Source of the DNA: Bactericera cockerelli
Lineage: Eukaryota > Arthropoda > Insecta > Hemiptera > Triozidae
Reading direction: 5' to 3'
NCBI GenBank assembly: GCA_024516035.1
Contig: CM044961.1
Coordinates: forward strand, 37,475,112 to 37,539,111
Length of the DNA: 64,000 bases
Positions 11,594 through 22,029 of this stretch are shown here, one piece after another. The stretch's first letter is position 1. Every line of letters begins with the position of its first letter. The translations under genes and the position numbers were made by a program. The notes below the pieces were generated by a model. It saw only the letters and a list, made by a program, of their open reading frames with translations. It searched no databases and was not told where the DNA came from.

Positions 11594-12190
11594 AGAGAGA
11601 GAGAGAGAGAGAGAGAGGAAGAGAGAGAGAAAGAAAAAGAAATACAGACAGAAAGAGAGAGAAAGACAAAGAGAGAGAGAGAGAAAAAGAGAGAGAGAGA
11701 AAAAGAGAAATAAGGAGAGAGAGAGAGAGAGAGATAGATAGAAAGAGAGAGAGAGATGGATGGAAAGAGAGAGAGAGAGATCGATAGGTAGAAAAAGGGT
11801 TGGGTGGAAGAGATTGTCACAGGCAATAACCCCGCCCTTTAGGTAGGACATTATTGTTATTTTCTTCTTCTTTTTTTACTTATTTATTTTGTCATTTGTT
11901 TGTTTTTTTTTCCCTTTCTTTTCTTAATTTTATACTGTTGCCTGTTTGTCCTCCTAATAAAGCTTAAAAAAAAAAAAAAGAGAGAGAGAGAGATTTTGAT
12001 TTGATTTGGTTTATTTTTATTTAGAACAATTTTAAATTTACAAATATAACATCTCCTAAGCTAATATAAAATAACTTATGAGGAGAGAGAGAGAGAGAGA
12101 GAGAAAGAAAGAGAAAGATAGATAAAGAGAGAAAGAAAGAGAGAGAGATATAGAAAGAAAGAGATAGAGAAAGAGAGAGAGAGAGAACAA
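11594..12190. repeat. GA-rich simple repeats interrupted by a retroelement 3' end
   Basis: Runs of (GA)n with AAAG and GATA interruptions cover about 11594-11790 and 12080-12190. Between them, about 11795-11970, lies a retroelement tail containing AATAACCCCGCCCTTTAGGT and ending in AATAAAGCTT plus poly(A). The same tail recurs at 35297-35460, and its GGGTTGGGTGGAAGAGATT piece recurs many times between 18.5 and 53 kb. Confidence 0.8.
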
Positions 12191-12499
12191 TGCTAAGGAC
12201 TAAGGAGTAGGTACCTAACCAAATAATTGAAGCACATTAGGTACATAGCTGATGCATGAACAATACAGGAAGCTGAGATGAGCGGGTAGTAGAGGCAGAG
12301 ACGACGGGTCGGGGGTTCGATTTCCGGAAATGAACAAAATTATTTTTCAAATATAAATTAAGTCAGAGTCGATGATGCAATGAATCCATGAAAGGGATAC
12401 CTTCCGATGCGCTCGTTTTGACCCACCTCCTGTTCGTAGCTTCCAATACGAAATAAAAAAGGCTCTGTAACACATTTTTTTTCCAACAATCCTTTTTTT

Positions 12500-12690
12500 T
12501 AACTACATGGACATATCACGACGGGGGCGTTATCCTCCATTCACAAGAATTTCTCAAACCTGCTACCCACCCAGCCTGGGTGGGGCCGAAATGCCAGCAT
12601 CACAAAGTCTTCACCTCGTCGGACGTTGCTTACCTTCGGTGATCCTAGGAGAGCCGGTGCATTCAACGCGCCATCGACGCTGGCTATCTA
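12500..12690 (-). repeat. 5S rRNA-derived SINE
   Basis: Read on the minus strand the head contains GCCAGCGTCGATGGCGCGTT, then CACCGGCTCTC, a GATCACCGAAG block and AAGCAACGTCC, which is the order of the internal promoter region of 5S rRNA. The body continues with the GATGCTGGCATTTCGGCCCC block shared by copies at 14523, 36333 and 51153. Confidence 0.8.
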
Positions 12691-12724
12691 CAATCCATAG
12701 GAAACTACTTGTATTAGTTCCCGC

Positions 12725-13175
12725 CATCCTCTGTTCTGTTTGTACTCACTCTTCTGTTTGTACTCACTCTTCTGTTTGTACTGTACTGATTGTACTGATC
12801 CACCACTGACCGACAGCATTTATTGCAGCATACCGGAGTGCATAACTTCCAGATCCTTATATTCCGTGACTATCAAATTTCATGTTTCAATTTCCAGCGC
12901 AAGCTCAAGATCTTATCTGCGAGTAGATGCATTCCACGAGTTGGTTCTACAACTACTTCTAAAGTACTTTCAGTGCTACTCCTGTTTCTACAGTAATCTT
13001 ACTTCTATAGTACTCCCAGAGTTAGTACTACAACTACTTCCAAAGTACTTTCAGTGCTACTCCTGTTTCTACAGTAATCTTCTTTCTATACTTCTATGTA
13101 TAGTACTCCCAGAGTTGGTTCTACAACTACTTCTAACTTACTTTCAGTGCTACTCCTGTTTCTACAGTACTCAGC
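12725..13175. repeat. Minisatellites: TGTTTGTACTCACTCTTC units, then about 90-bp x3
   Basis: At 12730-12795 a short unit containing CTGTTTGTACTCACTCTT is repeated. From about 12940 to 13170 a longer unit, with CAGTGCTACTCCTGTTTCTA and a TCCCAGAGTTGGT block, occurs three times. Both are noncoding as far as I can see, and open frames across them are repeat artefacts. Confidence 0.7.
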
Positions 13176-13177
13176 CA

Positions 13178-13480
13178 GCGCCGATAGCACGTTGGATACA
13201 CCAGTTCTCATTCAGTCACTGAAGTTAAGCAACGTCCAGCAAGGCTAGGACTTGTATGGGTGACCATTCAAATTCGAACCCTATTCCCGGCTCTTCGTAG
13301 TATGTAGCAGTAAGATAGTTACCTTGGCCTGGCGGTAGCATGCTCGGCTTGCACTCCAGGTGACCCGGGTTCAAATCCCGGCGGGGTCGGAATTTTGTCG
13401 GCTCTGTACTTTGGATGTCAGAGCCCTAGCCTCGAGGCGACAATTCGGGTAGTTGCAGAGTAGGCAAAGTCGAATAGCCT
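13178..13480 (+). repeat. 5S-derived SINE followed by a tRNA-derived SINE
   Basis: 13178-13290 contains GAAGTTAAGCAACGTCCAGC followed by GGACTTGTATGGGTGACCA, the 5S rRNA signature, joined to a SINE body. 13325-13395 is tRNA-like, with an A-box-like TGGCGGTAGCATG and a B box GGGTTCAAATCCC, and then a nontRNA body. Neither folds as a complete functional RNA as far as I can judge by eye. Confidence 0.75.
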
Positions 13481-13499
13481 CAAAGAACATACATCTCTC

Positions 13500-14150
13500 C
13501 CAAAGGATAGTTCCTGACACTAAACATCTCCACAAAGGAACTCTCTTGACTACCAGTGCACTGAACGTTGCTTAACCTCAGTGACATAACGAGAACTAGT
13601 TAAGTCAACGTGTCACTGACGTTACCTGATGAACATATTCATGTACAACTTTTCGCTTTTTTTCTCTCCATTTCGAGGTACAATTTATTATTTGGGTGAA
13701 GACAATTTTTTTTTTACATCTTTTAAACATAAACATCTCCACAAAAGATAGTTCCTGACTCTCTCCACAAGGGATAGTTTCTGATTTTTTTCACAGTATC
13801 TATCTCAGAGAAAGTTATCTTGCCGTATCGAATGACCCAGATGTTGACGTTGGAAGCTGAGTGCTGTATGAGATAATTTTCATTCTGCGCAAGTAACTAC
13901 CTCTGAGATAATATCTGAAGTGGTCTCTGAGATAACTGAATTGCTTCAAGAACAGAGTTGAAATATTAAAATAAAATAATAAGAATAAAATAGTGCGGTA
14001 GGTAATGGATGCAGCAAGACGAACTCAAGTGCGGCAGGAGTCATAAGCAAGAGTAATTACTTACCCGAATTACCTTTATGGTTCACCCACTTACACTACC
14101 TGCATGACCACTTATTGTTCTTCGTTACCTAATAAGCATTAGCATTGATA
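13500..14150. other. Repeat fragments, no gene seen
   Basis: Contains two copies of a block like CATCTCCACAAAGGATAGTTC (about 13495 and 13730), a short scrap of the SINE promoter (about 13560-13600) and AT-rich filler. No exon is supported. Confidence 0.5.
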
Positions 14151-14395
14151 ACTAGCTGTTTCACCCGTGCTTTGCTACGGTTATCATTATTGGACCAGAA
14201 AATGTCGATACCTTGAAAAATATGGTAATGAATATTTTAATTTTGATAATAATGTAGTTAGTTTGACGGTGGTTTAAGGGGGGGTCAACTCTCATGAAAA
14301 TTTCAATATCTGTTACCGTTTGGGCTGTGGTATTGTAAACATACATAGTCAGACACGCACAGATTTTAGTTTTTATTATCTATAGAGATTATTGC
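14150..14395. repeat. Transposable element fragment
   Basis: Starts with AACTAGCTGTTTCACCCGTG and ends near TTTTTATTATCTATAGAGAT, the signature of a widespread insect element whose ends read like AGCTGTTTCACCCGTGCTTTG. The internal part has no intact open frame. Confidence 0.45.
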
Positions 14396-14522
14396 CTGAA
14401 TTGTTACATTAGTCATTATAACTAATTGAAAAAACAGAATATACGAGTAGGTACATAATTATAAAGGATATAGCTACCTTAATGCGTGTATTTGTAACTT
14501 AATGAGAGAATAAGAAATATCT

Positions 14523-14747
14523 TTGCCAGCGTCGATGGCCCGTTGAATGCACCGGTTCTCTTAGGATCACCGAAGTTAAGCAACGTGCAGCGAGGTGAAG
14601 ACTTCTTGATGCTGGCATTCTGGCCCAACCCAGGCTGGGTTTTTGATGTGGGTAGTAGGTTTGTGAGTTTCCTCGTTTTCTGTGAATGAAGGATAACACC
14701 CCCCCCCCCCCTTGTGATATGAACATGTAGCTGAAAGCGATGTTAAA

Positions 14748-14781
<34 letters not shown>

Positions 14782-14782
14782 C
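14523..14782 (+). repeat. 5S rRNA-derived SINE, nearly full length with poly(A)
   Basis: The head matches 5S rRNA (CACCGGTTCTC, ATCACCGAAGTTAAGCAACG). It is followed by the body with TGGCCCAACCCAGGCTGGGT, then a run of C, then GATATGAACATGTAGCTGAA, GTTAAAT and a poly(A) of about 30. This is the best-preserved copy in the window and defines the order of the family's parts. Confidence 0.85.
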
Positions 14783-14884
14783 TCCTCAGATTTCTCAGCT
14801 GAATGCAAAATATAATTCCGTTTCCTTAAGATAGGCACAGATACCTATCTCACGAGCGAGGAAGGATTATATGACCAATGGCTT

Positions 14885-15100
14885 CCAGCTTGTAGTTTTT
14901 CTATAGGGGTTTAATGGCTTGCAAAGAAAAAGTCCAAGTTTTTGATCAATTGATCATACATAAGAATATAGAGTTCAGGACGAGTCAACTAAAGTTCGCT
15001 GGAGACCATCACTCCCCCAGCTGTAGCCATACTGGTTACAACAACAAATAACCAATGTTATTACAATTAAAAAAAAAAAAAAAAAAAAACAAAACAAAAA
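14885..15100 (+). repeat. SINE with (CAA)n or poly(A) tail
   Basis: The blocks GTTTAATGGCTTGCAAAGAA and CCCCAGCTGTAGCCATACTG followed by ACAACAACAA recur at about 15760-15890 and 38600-38745, so this is a three-copy repeat family in the window. A poly(A) run lies at 15069-15090. Confidence 0.6.
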
Positions 15101-15335
15101 AATTCTAGGTAAATTTTTGAGAATGTCCTACTATCCTCATTATTCAATTATTGAATTCTTCAATTTCTAAGTATTAGATTTGATTTGGTTATCGTCTTTG
15201 TTCAACCCGCTGTCTCTGTAGATTGATCAAACAAATCGGCCGAAGTGGAAGTTCCATATCTTCCTTTTGTAACCAAGAAGTGGTGTTTTTGGGGAATTAA
15301 GTTCACCAGAAATTCTGCTATCCGCAGCGTCCTGT

Positions 15336-18300
15336 CTACTTCAGTCGGGAATGGTCTCCGTCGTAGTCCCTCCAGATTCTCCTCCTCTTGGCTCTGTAAT
15401 GAGAAAATCGAAGTGGTTAAGGCGCTAGTCTAGTAATCCAGGTAGCGATAGCGTTGAGATCAACTTGTTCTTGGATACAACCCAAAATGTATGAATTTGA
15501 ACCACATAATAAATAACACCGAAAAAATCTTCTGGAATAAAAGGACTTTTTACAAACAGGAATACAAATTGTCTGAAAATTAGTGGAGGACAAATTGTCT
15601 GAAAACTAAACCAGTGATTTGATGTCGACTACCTTTATCTTGAAAATTTTGCTGATAGATTATCAGTCTGTCTGTTGTGTTATGTTTAGTTTTGTTTTTT
15701 TTTTTACATGTTATTTCTTGAAAGGATGCTTCACTTTGAGTAAAATACATGTGACAGAAGTCCTAACGATGGTTTCTCGCACATAAAAATACATGGTTCA
15801 GAACGAGCCAACTTTGAAAGAAAGTTGGCTGTAGACCATCTTTCCCCCCTCCAGCTGTAGCCAAGCTGTCTATAACAACAACAACAATAATTCCATTTCG
15901 TTCTCCATGTAATTAAGACAAATTTTCTGAAAAATCGTGGAATTAAAACTAACCCAGTGATATGAAGATGACTAATTTTAACATGAAAATTTTAAGGTTA
16001 AAAACAAAGAGGTTATTCGTCTGTTTTTTTATGACATGATATCTCTTGAACGGATGCTCCACGAACTGACTCAAATTTTGTAGTTGTCCATGTCCATATT
16101 CAACCACGTATACCTATAGCAGCCTAAATGTGGTAATGGCCCACATGACGTGCATCATCTATTCTCATGCACTGAAAATCCAACACATCTGACCATCTCA
16201 GATCTGTGGTCGCAAACTTCCTGGACCTACCAAACAAGGAAGAAGAGGATGTTGATGTATAGCTCAAAGGGGAAACGTCGCTACAACAACAACCTATAGC
16301 AGAAACCCGAGTAAAGACTTACGGCGTGCTCTTGTTGATCTGGTAGAAGCAGGGTTTTCAGTGAAACCCTTACAATTAACTATGCGACAATTAACTGATC
16401 TGGTAGAGAGTAAAGACTTACGCTGTGCTCTTGTTGATCTGGTAGAGAGTAAAGACTTACGCTGTGCTCTTGTTGATCTGGTAGAGAGTAAAGACTTACG
16501 CTGTGCTCTTGTTGATCTGGTAGAGAGTAAAGACTTACGCTGTGCTCTTGTTGATCTGGTAGAGAGTAAAGACTTACGCCGTGCTCTTGTTGATCTGGTA
16601 GAGAGTAAAGACTTACGCTGTGCTCTTGTTGATCTGGTAGAGAGTAAAGACTTACGCCGTGCTCTTGTTGATCTGGTAGAGAGTAAAGACTTACGCCGTG
16701 CTCTTGTTGATCTGGTAGAGAGTAAAGACTTACGCCGTGCTCTTGTTGATCTGGTAGAGAGTAAAGACTTACGCCGTGCTCTTGTTGATCTGGTAGAGAG
16801 TAAAGACTTACGCCGTGCTCTTGTTGATCTGGTAGAGAGTAAAGACTTACGCCGTGCTCTTGTTGATCTGGTAGAGAGTAAAGACTTACGCCGTGCTCTT
16901 GTTGATCTGGTGGAGAGTAAAGACTTACGCCGTGCTCTTGTTGATCTGGTAGAGAGTAAAGACTTACGCTGTGCTCTTGTTGATCTGGTAGAGAGTAAAG
17001 ACTTACGCCGTGCTCTTGTTGATCTGGTAGAGAGTAAAGACTTACGCGTGCTTTGTTGATCTGTAGAGAGTAAGACTTACGCTGTGCTCTTGTTGATCTG
17101 GTAGAGAGTAAAGACTTACGCCGTGCTCTTGTTGATCTGGTAGAGAGTAAAGACTTACGCTGTGCTCTTGTTGATCTGGTAGAGAGTAAAGACTTACGCT
17201 GTGCTCTTGTTGATCTGGTAGAGAGTAAAGACTTACGCGTGCTCTTGTTGATCTGGTAGAGAGTAAAGACTTACGCTGTGCTTGTTGATCTGGTAGAGAG
17301 TAAAGACTTACGCTGTGCTCTTGTTGATCTGGTAGAGAGTAAAGACTTACGCTGTGCTCTTGTTGATCTGGTAGAGAGTAAAGACTTACGCCGTGCTCTT
17401 GTTGATCTGGTAGAGAGTAAAGACTTACGCTGTGCTCTTGTTGATCTGGTAGAGAGTAAAGACTTACGCTGTGCTCTTGTTGATCTGGTAGAGAGTAAAG
17501 ACTTACGCTGTGCTCTTGTTGATCTGGTAGAGAGTAAAGACTTACGCTGTGCTCTTGTTGATCTGGTAGAGAGTAAAGACTTACGCTGTGCTCTTGTTGA
17601 TCTGGTAGAGAGTAAAGACTTACGCCGTGCTCTTGTTGATCTGGTAGAGAGTAAAGACTTACGCTGTGCTCTTGTTGATCTGGTAGAGAGTAAAGACTTA
17701 CGCCGTGCTCTTGTTGATCTGGTAGAGAGTAAAGACTTACGCCGTGCTCTTGTTGATCTGGTAGAGAGTAAAGACTTACGCCGTGCTCTTGTTGATCTGG
17801 TAGAGAGTAAAGACTCACGCCGTGCTCTTGTTGATCTGGTAGAGAGTAAAGACTTACGCCGTGCTCTTGTTGATCTGGTAGAGAGTAAAGACTTACGCTG
17901 TGCTCTTGTTGATCTGGTAGAAGTCCAGGTGGTGAGAGTAGTTGACAAACATGTTGTAGTCGCAAGGGATGTTGTAGTAGTAGTAGAGGAACTGGTCGTC
18001 AGCGCTGTCGAAAGTCTTGTAGATGACCTCCCGCAGGTCGTAAGCGAGGACGCGGTTATATTTCGGCGAAAATAACCGAAATATAACAGAAAACCGAGTA
18101 AAGACTTACGCTGTGCTCTTGTTGACCAACCGAAAATAACCGAAATATAACAGAAAACCGAGTAAAGACTTACGCTGTGCTCTTGTTGACCAACCGAGAA
18201 AACCGAAAATAACCGAAATATAACAGAAACCCGAGTAAAGACTTACGCTGTGCTCTTGTTGATCTGGTAGAAGTCTAGGTGGTGGGAGTAGTTAACAAAC

Positions 18301-21300
18301 ATGTTGTAGTCGCAAGGGATGTTGTAGTAGTAGTAGAGGAACTGGTCGTCCGCGCTGTCGAAGGTCTTGTAGATGACCTCCCGGAGGTTGTAGGCGAGGA
18401 CGCGGATCTCCTTGATGATGTATTTGTTGGTGGTGCGATTGAACTTGTAGAGGAACTGGGAGTAGTTCCCGGGGTGGAGGATGGGCTCGTGTATGCGGTA
18501 GTACTCGTGCAGACCTGAGGGGAAGAGATTATCAAGGGTTGGGTGGAAGAGATTTCCATTATTTCGGCTTGCTTTGATTGCATTGCTTCGAAGGTTAACT
18601 TCATATAATCAAATTTAGCAAGTAATTCTTCGACTTGATCAGAATTGAACTTTTGTAGATCAGCCATAGATTTCTTGAATTCTGCCAGAATAGCAGTTGA
18701 CGTGTCATCGCCTGACGGGAAAAGATTATCAAGGGTTGGGTGGAAGAGATTGAACTTGTAGAGGAACTGGGAGTAGTTCCCGGGGTGGAGGATGGGCTCG
18801 TGTATGCGGTAGTACTCGTGCAGACCTGGGGGGAAAAGATTATCAAGGGTTGGGTGGAAGAGATTGAACTTGTAGAGGAACTGCGAGTAGTTGCCTGGGT
18901 GGAGGATGGGCTCGTGTATGCGGTAGTACTCGTGCAGACCTGAGGGGGAAACATCATCAAGGGTTGGGTGGAAGAGATTGCCATAGGAATTTGTTTATTA
19001 ATATTTGCCTTTTATCAATACTCTTCTTAATATTTGTTTAATAATGTTAAGGAGAGATTGCCAACGGTATTGAAGAGAATGCCGTCGGCATTAGCATCGC
19101 CCTTGATCAAGTTTTGTTTTATTAATCTCAATTTCTATGTATGTATATATTCTATGTAAATAAAACTTGATCCAATATGTTTTAATAGGAAGAGAATGCT
19201 GTTGGCATTAGGACTACCCTTGATCAAGTTTTGTTTCTATAATTGTAAATATTCCTTGTATGTATAAACTTGATAGAATTTGTATATAAATAGGCAACCC
19301 ATACATTTGAATGATCACCCACCAAGACCTAATCTCTCGACATGTTGCCTAATAGGCTGGCTGGGGAACGTTAAACAGGGAGAAGACCAGTGTCTCGCTG
19401 GATAACTATAAACAGAGAAGAAACTAGCTTGCAGTTTCCAAGGGTTTAATGGCTTATTTTTGGCAGGAGCTCACACAAGGTTCAGGATTAACAAATATTT
19501 AGGCCAAGATTAATGAACAAAATCGGACCATCAACTTTTATAGAATTCTCAAACGCAAATCAAGACTTGTAACTCATTGTGCTGTTCTTGAGCTCATTGT
19601 GAGCTTGAATACTATCTATTTATCTCCCGCATACTCCCCGTGGACCCGCATACTATCTATCTCTCCCGCATACTTGACTCATGCACCACCCGGAAATTCT
19701 TGATGACGTCATACAGAATATCATGAGCTCCCGCATCATGCGGTTCTTGAATTCTCTGTAGACCCGCATACAGCGCATACTATCTATCTCTCCCGCATAC
19801 CTGACTCATGCACCATTCGGAACTTCTTGATGACGTCATACAGAATATCATGAGCTCCCCGCATCATGCGGTTCTTAAAGTCTCTGTAGACCCGCATACT
19901 ATCTATCTCTCCCGCATACCTGACTCATGCACCACCCGGAACTTCTTGATGACGTCATACAGAATATCATGAGCTCCCCGCATCATGCGGTTCTTGAATT
20001 CTCTGTAGACCCGCATACAGCGCATACTATCTATCTCTCCCGCATACCTGACTCATGCACCACCCGGAACTTCTTGATGACGTCATACAGAATATCATGA
20101 GCTCCCCGCATCATGCGATTCTTGAAGTCTCTGTAGACCCGCATACTATCTATCTCTCCCGCATACCTGACTCATGCACCACCCGGAACTTCTTGATGAC
20201 GTCATACAGAATATCATGAGCTCCCCGCATCATGCGGTTCTTGAATTCTCTGTAGACCCGCACAAAGCTGTCTTTGGACAGCCAACTCCTTTGTGGGAAA
20301 ATTTCTTGTTCCATCTGCTCCTGAAAATTGTCAGACAAAGAATGTTAATCAAATGCACTGAGCTACGGAGGTCGTCAGCCAGCATGTTTTTGGACTTAAT
20401 CAAACCATCTAAGTCTTGGTCTTCCTTTTGGTCTGGTTTCCTATGGAGTCTCTTCTATGACTTTTCTTCGATGGTTATCATTATCCGTTCTTAAAACATG
20501 TCCTGTCCATCTGAACCTTTTGCAATCTGCAGCAATATTTTCAACGACCTCAGATAAGGTCGATGGCATGTCTCACATGACAACAATAAAACCAGCTGTA
20601 ACTCGTAGGGTTAGAAAGTCCAAACGCCCATAAGGTCGGCATGATCTTTTTTTTGTTAATTGAGGATAGGAAAATCTTCTAAAGACACCCAGCCACCTCA
20701 CTCCCTGGGTTGTGGGATTTTTACCCACTAAAAACCTATTCTCAGATGACGTATGAGATCCCGGAACCGTGTGATACATTACTTCGGGATCATTGCTATT
20801 GTCTAAAAAAATGAATGTTTTGCATACCAGGGTGAAGTTGGCGATTGATTTATAGATAAAATATCTGTGAAGCTAGCCAAATAATTCATTTTTCAAAAAG
20901 TGAATCCAAAAAAGCGGGGGAAATCATGAAACACAAAAAGCAGTGTTGTCATCTCAGACATGACATCGACCTTATGTGCGGTTGTACTCTTGTCATGTGA
21001 GACATGACATCAACCTTATCTGATGTCAAACTCTTATAGTGACGAGTTGTAGGAGGTTTCTTGTTTGTCATCTCACACATGCTTTCGAGTGCAAAAGGTT
21101 AATATCATACATCTACCTTGGGCTACTACATCCAGTTGATTGTATAGGGCTCTTATCTAAACTGCCCATATAGAAATAAAGTTCCCATGAGTCCAGCCAT
21201 TGTTTTAGGGTCATTATACTAATTTGAACTGATGTTTGGTATTTAGGAGGTTGTCTGTTTGTATTAAGTTTCTCAAGAAATTCTTCCATCAGCAACTACA

Positions 21301-22029
21301 GGTTTGATGGTAGAGACTATCTCAGACAATAATTACGCCCTTTGTCAGTATTATTCTTGTCAATAAAAAGATTTTATTATTTTTCGACTGCTCATAATAA
21401 TAATAATAACACGCTTTAGTGGAAGGTAACCACCAGGCAAGGTTAATACTCAAAGCATTTCTACCACCTAACCCTCAGTGTATTATTATTACGTGGTCAT
21501 AAACTCAAAATAATGAGCAAGAATTCATGCACTGGGTGAGATTCGAACCAACGGATCCCTACACGACCTGGATTGCCACACTAGAGCGTTAACCACTTGA
21601 CTACCAGTGCAGAGTAACTTTTCTGTTTATACTGATTAAAACAGAGAGGTTAGTTGATGGCATGTATATTCAGAACTATTACCTGCTGATGAGAGCAAAT
21701 AAGTTCGAAACAGCTGTCCAGGTATGTTCTGATATTCATGTACATCTAATACAACTTCTCACTTTTCTGTTTATACTGATTATACTGATAAATACCTGCA
21801 CTCGGTTACAATAGTTGACCATCTTGTTACGGCTGTGGTTGTACGAGGCGGGGTTGATCTTGGTTTGGATCCAGAGGGGCTCAAAGTGCTCCTCGAAGAA
21901 GCACTTCTTGTAGACTGCTCCCAAGGTGGTGGATTGGTTTCTTGTGGGGTAAGGGACAGGGATGAACCTTTGGGCGAGGATTTGATGGACGGACAGGAAC
22001 GCTGTGAGGACGAGTGAGGTGGATGTCAT
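15336..22029 (-). CDS. Gene A: secreted glycoprotein of the undescribed cluster family
   Basis: Minus-strand exons: 22029-21796 (signal peptide MTSTSLVLTAFLSVHQILAQ), 20320-20167, 18514-18247 and a last exon starting at 15393. The first three join in phase with GT-AG sites and encode 218 residues. Six N-glycosylation sequons are visible (NQS, NHS, NYS twice, NRT, NKS). Exon 3 carries the family core around IYKTFDSADDQFLYYYYN, which aligns with gene C IHKSFDIIDNQFL. Joined by phase, the last exon reads AKRRRIWRDYDGDHSRLK and stops at 15336, a basic tail like the one in gene B. In another frame the same exon stays open to 15202, so the C-terminus is not certain. Both ends of exon 3 and the end of exon 2 are tandemly duplicated. 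Function unknown; it is probably exported. Confidence 0.7.
16312..17923 (-). repeat. 39-bp minisatellite, about 39 copies, each with a GTAAGT splice donor of gene A exon 3
   Basis: The regular array runs from 16397 to 17920. On the coding (minus) strand each unit reads exon end then intron start: CAGATCAACAAGAGCACAGC followed by GTAAGTCTTTACTCTCTAC. Units differ mainly by ACA versus ACG, synonymous threonine codons, and a few lose one to three bases (around 17045-17250). A degenerate unit with the original-looking intron continuation (GTAAGTCTTTACTCGGGTTT) closes the array near 16310. Three further units of about 62 bp, with the same donor and more intron sequence, lie at 18075-18246. Long open frames across the array on both strands come from the 39-bp period and are not the gene frame. 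Confidence 0.95.
17924..18062 (-). repeat. Second partial copy of gene A exon 3
   Basis: It repeats the last 46 or so codons of exon 3 (from RVLAY through DFYQINKST) with a few nucleotide changes, some synonymous (for example CTC to CTG and CAC CTA to CAC CTG). It ends at the same donor and runs into the 39-bp array. It lacks the acceptor and first half of the exon, so it cannot be used as a complete exon. It shows that the amplification began with copying the whole exon end. Confidence 0.85.
18514..18985 (-). repeat. 113-bp tandem copies of gene A exon 3 acceptor and exon start
   Basis: The coding-strand segment CCCCTCAG|GTCTGCACGAGTACTACC, reading LHEYYRIHEPILHPGNYSQF, occurs at 18514, 18826 and 18939. 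The two outer copies are 113 bases apart. Each is preceded by the retroelement scrap GGGTTGGGTGGAAGAGATT. Between the first two copies lies a fragment (about 18543-18716) that reads on the minus strand as a coiled-coil stretch (SMADLQKFNSDQVEELLAKF), like the ORF1 protein of a LINE. Splicing from exon 2 could reach any of these acceptors. Confidence 0.85.
18986..19640. other. Gene A intron with SINE fragments
   Basis: Contains two related blocks with CTTGATCAAGTTTTGTTT (about 19105 and 19217) and a SINE-like piece at 19320-19460 (CCTAATAGGCTGGCTGGGGA, then TTTCCAAGGGTTTAATGGCT) that recurs inverted at 34005-34145. No exon is seen. Confidence 0.5.
19650..20260 (-). repeat. 119- to 128-bp tandem repeats copying the end of gene A exon 2 and its donor
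   Basis: Five copies of a unit carry the 3' part of exon 2 (reading VYREFKNRMMRGAHDILYDV and IKKFRVVHESG) followed by GTATGCGGGAGAGATAG. The corresponding donor positions on the plus strand are near 19675, 19801, 19920, 20048 and 20167. The alternating period (119 and 128) comes from an extra CAGCGCATA-like block in some units. Only the last copy joins to the unique first half of exon 2 and to its acceptor at 20321. The unit length is not a multiple of three. Confidence 0.9.
20340..21615. other. Gene A intron 1, left part: repeats, no exon
   Basis: About 20560-21070 contains several inverted and direct blocks with CTCACATGACA and ACATGACATCGACCTTAT. About 21395-21610 is a tRNA-derived SINE in minus orientation (B-box-like GATTCGAACCAACGGATCC, head ending ACTACCAGTGCA), the same family as 31735-31860 and 42965-43130. 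Confidence 0.6.
21617..21790 (+). repeat. Repeat shared with 24777-24930
   Basis: Blocks TTCTGTTTATACTGATTAAA, GAACTATTACCTGCTGATGA and TCTGATATTCATGTACA occur in the same order here and at 24777-24930. It is a middle-repetitive family with no coding content. The end of gene A exon 1 (21796) is just beyond it. Confidence 0.6.

Noticed and set aside
11444..11851. Ser/Leu-rich or Arg/Glu-rich open frames next to the N run
   Set aside because: They are translations of (GA)n simple repeat and include the assembly gap.
12507..13222. 100- and 160-codon plus-strand frames
   Set aside because: They cross a 5S-derived SINE and minisatellites, with no signal peptide or splice logic.
13325..13395. tRNA gene with a GGGTTCAAATCCC B box
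   Set aside because: The cloverleaf is incomplete by eye and it continues into a SINE body.
14523..14620. Functional 5S rRNA gene
   Set aside because: Only the internal part resembles 5S rRNA; the sequence diverges into a SINE body with poly(A).
16397..17920. CRISPR-like appearance of regularly spaced repeats
   Set aside because: The units are contiguous without variable spacers, and the context is a eukaryotic gene.
16361..18075. Long open frames on both strands with 13-residue repeats (VDLVESKDLRRAL on +, LPDQQEHSVSLYS on -) that look like repeat proteins
   Set aside because: They come from a 39-bp period that is a multiple of three. The unit is the end of gene A exon 3 plus its donor, and the real exon frame is different and closes at TAA inside the donor.
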